64,000 bases of DNA from Candidatus Poribacteria bacterium (GTDB lineage Bacteria > Poribacteria > WGA-4E > UBA9662), in the NCBI GenBank assembly GCA_012963885.1, contig DTUY01000143.1, positions 1-64,000 on the forward strand, given 5' to 3'. Position numbers and translations under genes: made by a program. This document shows, in pieces, positions 63,212-64,000 of this stretch. Position 1 is the stretch's first letter; every line of letters starts with the position of its first letter. Below the pieces are notes generated by a model. That model was not told the DNA's origin. It did no database searches and worked only from the letters and a program-made list of their open reading frames with translations.

Positions 63212-64000
63212 CTAATAAACACCGACTGAAACGGTTTCTTTTAGTTCAGAGAAAAGGCGGAGATCCTGTACACCATCCCATGGGAACTGTTCAGTCGGTT
63301 CAGCTCGTTCAGCTTCGTCACGCTCCAAAAAGCGAGGCATAAAGAATTCTTCCGTCAGCGTGGTCAGCATGACACGACCTGTTTTACCGTAACCAACAGT
63401 TTTGTGTGGATTATTAGGGGTAACCAGTTCAATGACAGCACGAGGATTGGGGGGATAGTAGACGATTGAATAATTATCCGCTGGATCGAACGGTTTAGAG
63501 TAAGCTAAACCCATCAATGTATTACCGTAAGTTGGAACGAAGTCAATACCTGGGACTAACTCTTCACGTGCAAATCGATGAAACTGGGCGCTCATCTCTG
63601 TCCCGCCACAGAAGATTCCTTTGATACCAGCTTTGTTGAGCGAAATCTTCTCGCATAATGCTTCAAGAAGTTTAGGGGTGGTGAAGAGACACTCAATATT
63701 GTCATGAGCTCTCAGCAGTTGCAGGGCTTGGTGAACGATATGATCCCGATAGGCTTCGAACTGATGATGTTTGCCTTGCTTGATCAATTTACCCACCCAA
63801 CGAGGATCAAGATCAACTAGGAAGCAAATCCCACCCCGAACCTGTGCTAGATGTTCAACCGCCAAGCGCAGTCGGCGTGGCCCACTGGGACCCAACATCA
63901 GCCAATCACTACCGTGCGGGAATGTTTCGAAAGACAACCTTTGGCTAAACTGTTCGTAGTCAATCTGGAAGTCCCGAATGCTGATCCTTGATTTGGGTAG
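63212..64000 (-). CDS. LuxE/PaaK-like adenylate-forming enzyme (start beyond right edge)
   Basis: The frame is open to the window edge; the visible part is the last 262 residues. The GPSGPRRLRLAVEH segment near the start is a phosphate-loop-like stretch. KAGIKGIFCGGTEMSAQFHR, FVPTYGNTLMGLAYSKPFD and VGYGKTGRVMLTTLTEEFF resemble adenylate-forming ligases of the LuxE/PaaK group. It probably activates a carboxylic acid as an acyl adenylate for the reductase encoded 9 bases downstream. The N-terminal portion and any carrier domain are outside the window. Confidence 0.72.
   Translation of the reverse strand, partial: LPKSRISIRDFQIDYEQFSQRLSFETFPHGSDWLMLGPSGPRRLRLAVEHLAQVRGGICFLVDLDPRWVGKLIKQGKHHQFEAYRDHIVHQALQLLRAHDNIECLFTTPKLLEALCEKISLNKAGIKGIFCGGTEMSAQFHRFAREELVPGIDFVPTYGNTLMGLAYSKPFDPADNYSIVYYPPNPRAVIELVTPNNPHKTVGYGKTGRVMLTTLTEEFFMPRFLERDEAERAEPTEQFPWDGVQDLRLFSELKETVSVGVY

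Noticed and set aside
1-64000. CRISPR array, insertion sequence or prophage
   Set aside because: No regular short repeats, transposase, integrase or phage structural genes were seen.

Overview
The window is a gene-dense bacterial chromosome segment of moderate GC (low-to-mid 40s percent by eye). The gene families point to a marine heterotroph of a Poribacteria/Latescibacteria/Planctomycetes-like lineage: many phytanoyl-CoA-type (PhyH) Fe(II)/2-oxoglutarate oxygenases, Gfo/Idh/MocA oxidoreductases, a sulfatase, an SUMF1-like lipoprotein, three PQQ-type beta-propellers and a TAXI-type TRAP transporter. No 16S rRNA or other phylogenetic marker is present except L33, PurF and PurM, so the placement is an inference from family content. 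TTG starts are common (helicase, giant permease, mgdC, mgsC, one PhyH gene). No tRNA, rRNA, CRISPR array or insertion sequence was recognised.

Layout. 0-7.7 kb: a CBM9-like secreted protein cut by the left edge, a MATE exporter, a methyltransferase, then a catabolic-looking cassette (Gfo/Idh/MocA, PhyH, amidohydrolase, SUMF1-like lipoprotein, DegT aminotransferase). 8.1-10.0 kb: two adjacent broken genes, an NAD(P)H-dependent FMN reductase and a sulfatase whose active-site motif lies between two compensating frameshifts. 10.3-17.6 kb: housekeeping (purF, purM, rpmG) mixed with envelope proteins and an orphan FliG-like protein. 18.2-31.3 kb: an oxygenase island with seven intact PhyH genes and one decayed copy, a second Gfo/Idh/MocA gene, a DEAD-box helicase with a strong terminator, and a voltage-gated-type potassium channel. 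From 30.4 kb to the right edge every gene is on the minus strand.

31-45 kb holds an ABC/FtsX export system, a hotdog thioesterase, a small membrane protein, a GT4 glycosyltransferase, a DUF3311-like/SSS symporter pair, a complete TAXI-TRAP transporter, a flavin-dependent halogenase-like enzyme and a phenylacetate-CoA-ligase-like enzyme. 45-50 kb carries two tandem PQQ-type propellers, a HemN-like radical SAM protein and a third propeller.

50.2-60.5 kb is the most coherent system: all parts of the N-methylglutamate (NMG) route for methylated amines. In transcription order these are mgsA, mgsB, mgsC (N-methylglutamate synthase), mgdA, a sulfotransferase, mgdB, mgdC, mgdD (N-methylglutamate dehydrogenase, sarcosine-oxidase-like) and gmaS (gamma-glutamylmethylamide synthetase). 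GmaS would condense methylamine with glutamate, MgsABC would form N-methylglutamate, and MgdABCD would regenerate glutamate while passing the one-carbon unit to tetrahydrofolate. Directly upstream on the same strand lie a LuxE/PaaK-like adenylate-forming enzyme (cut by the right edge), an aldehyde-dehydrogenase/LuxC-like reductase and an iron-dependent alcohol dehydrogenase, which look like an acid-aldehyde-alcohol conversion module. The sulfotransferase inside the cluster and the redox module beside it are the least expected parts.
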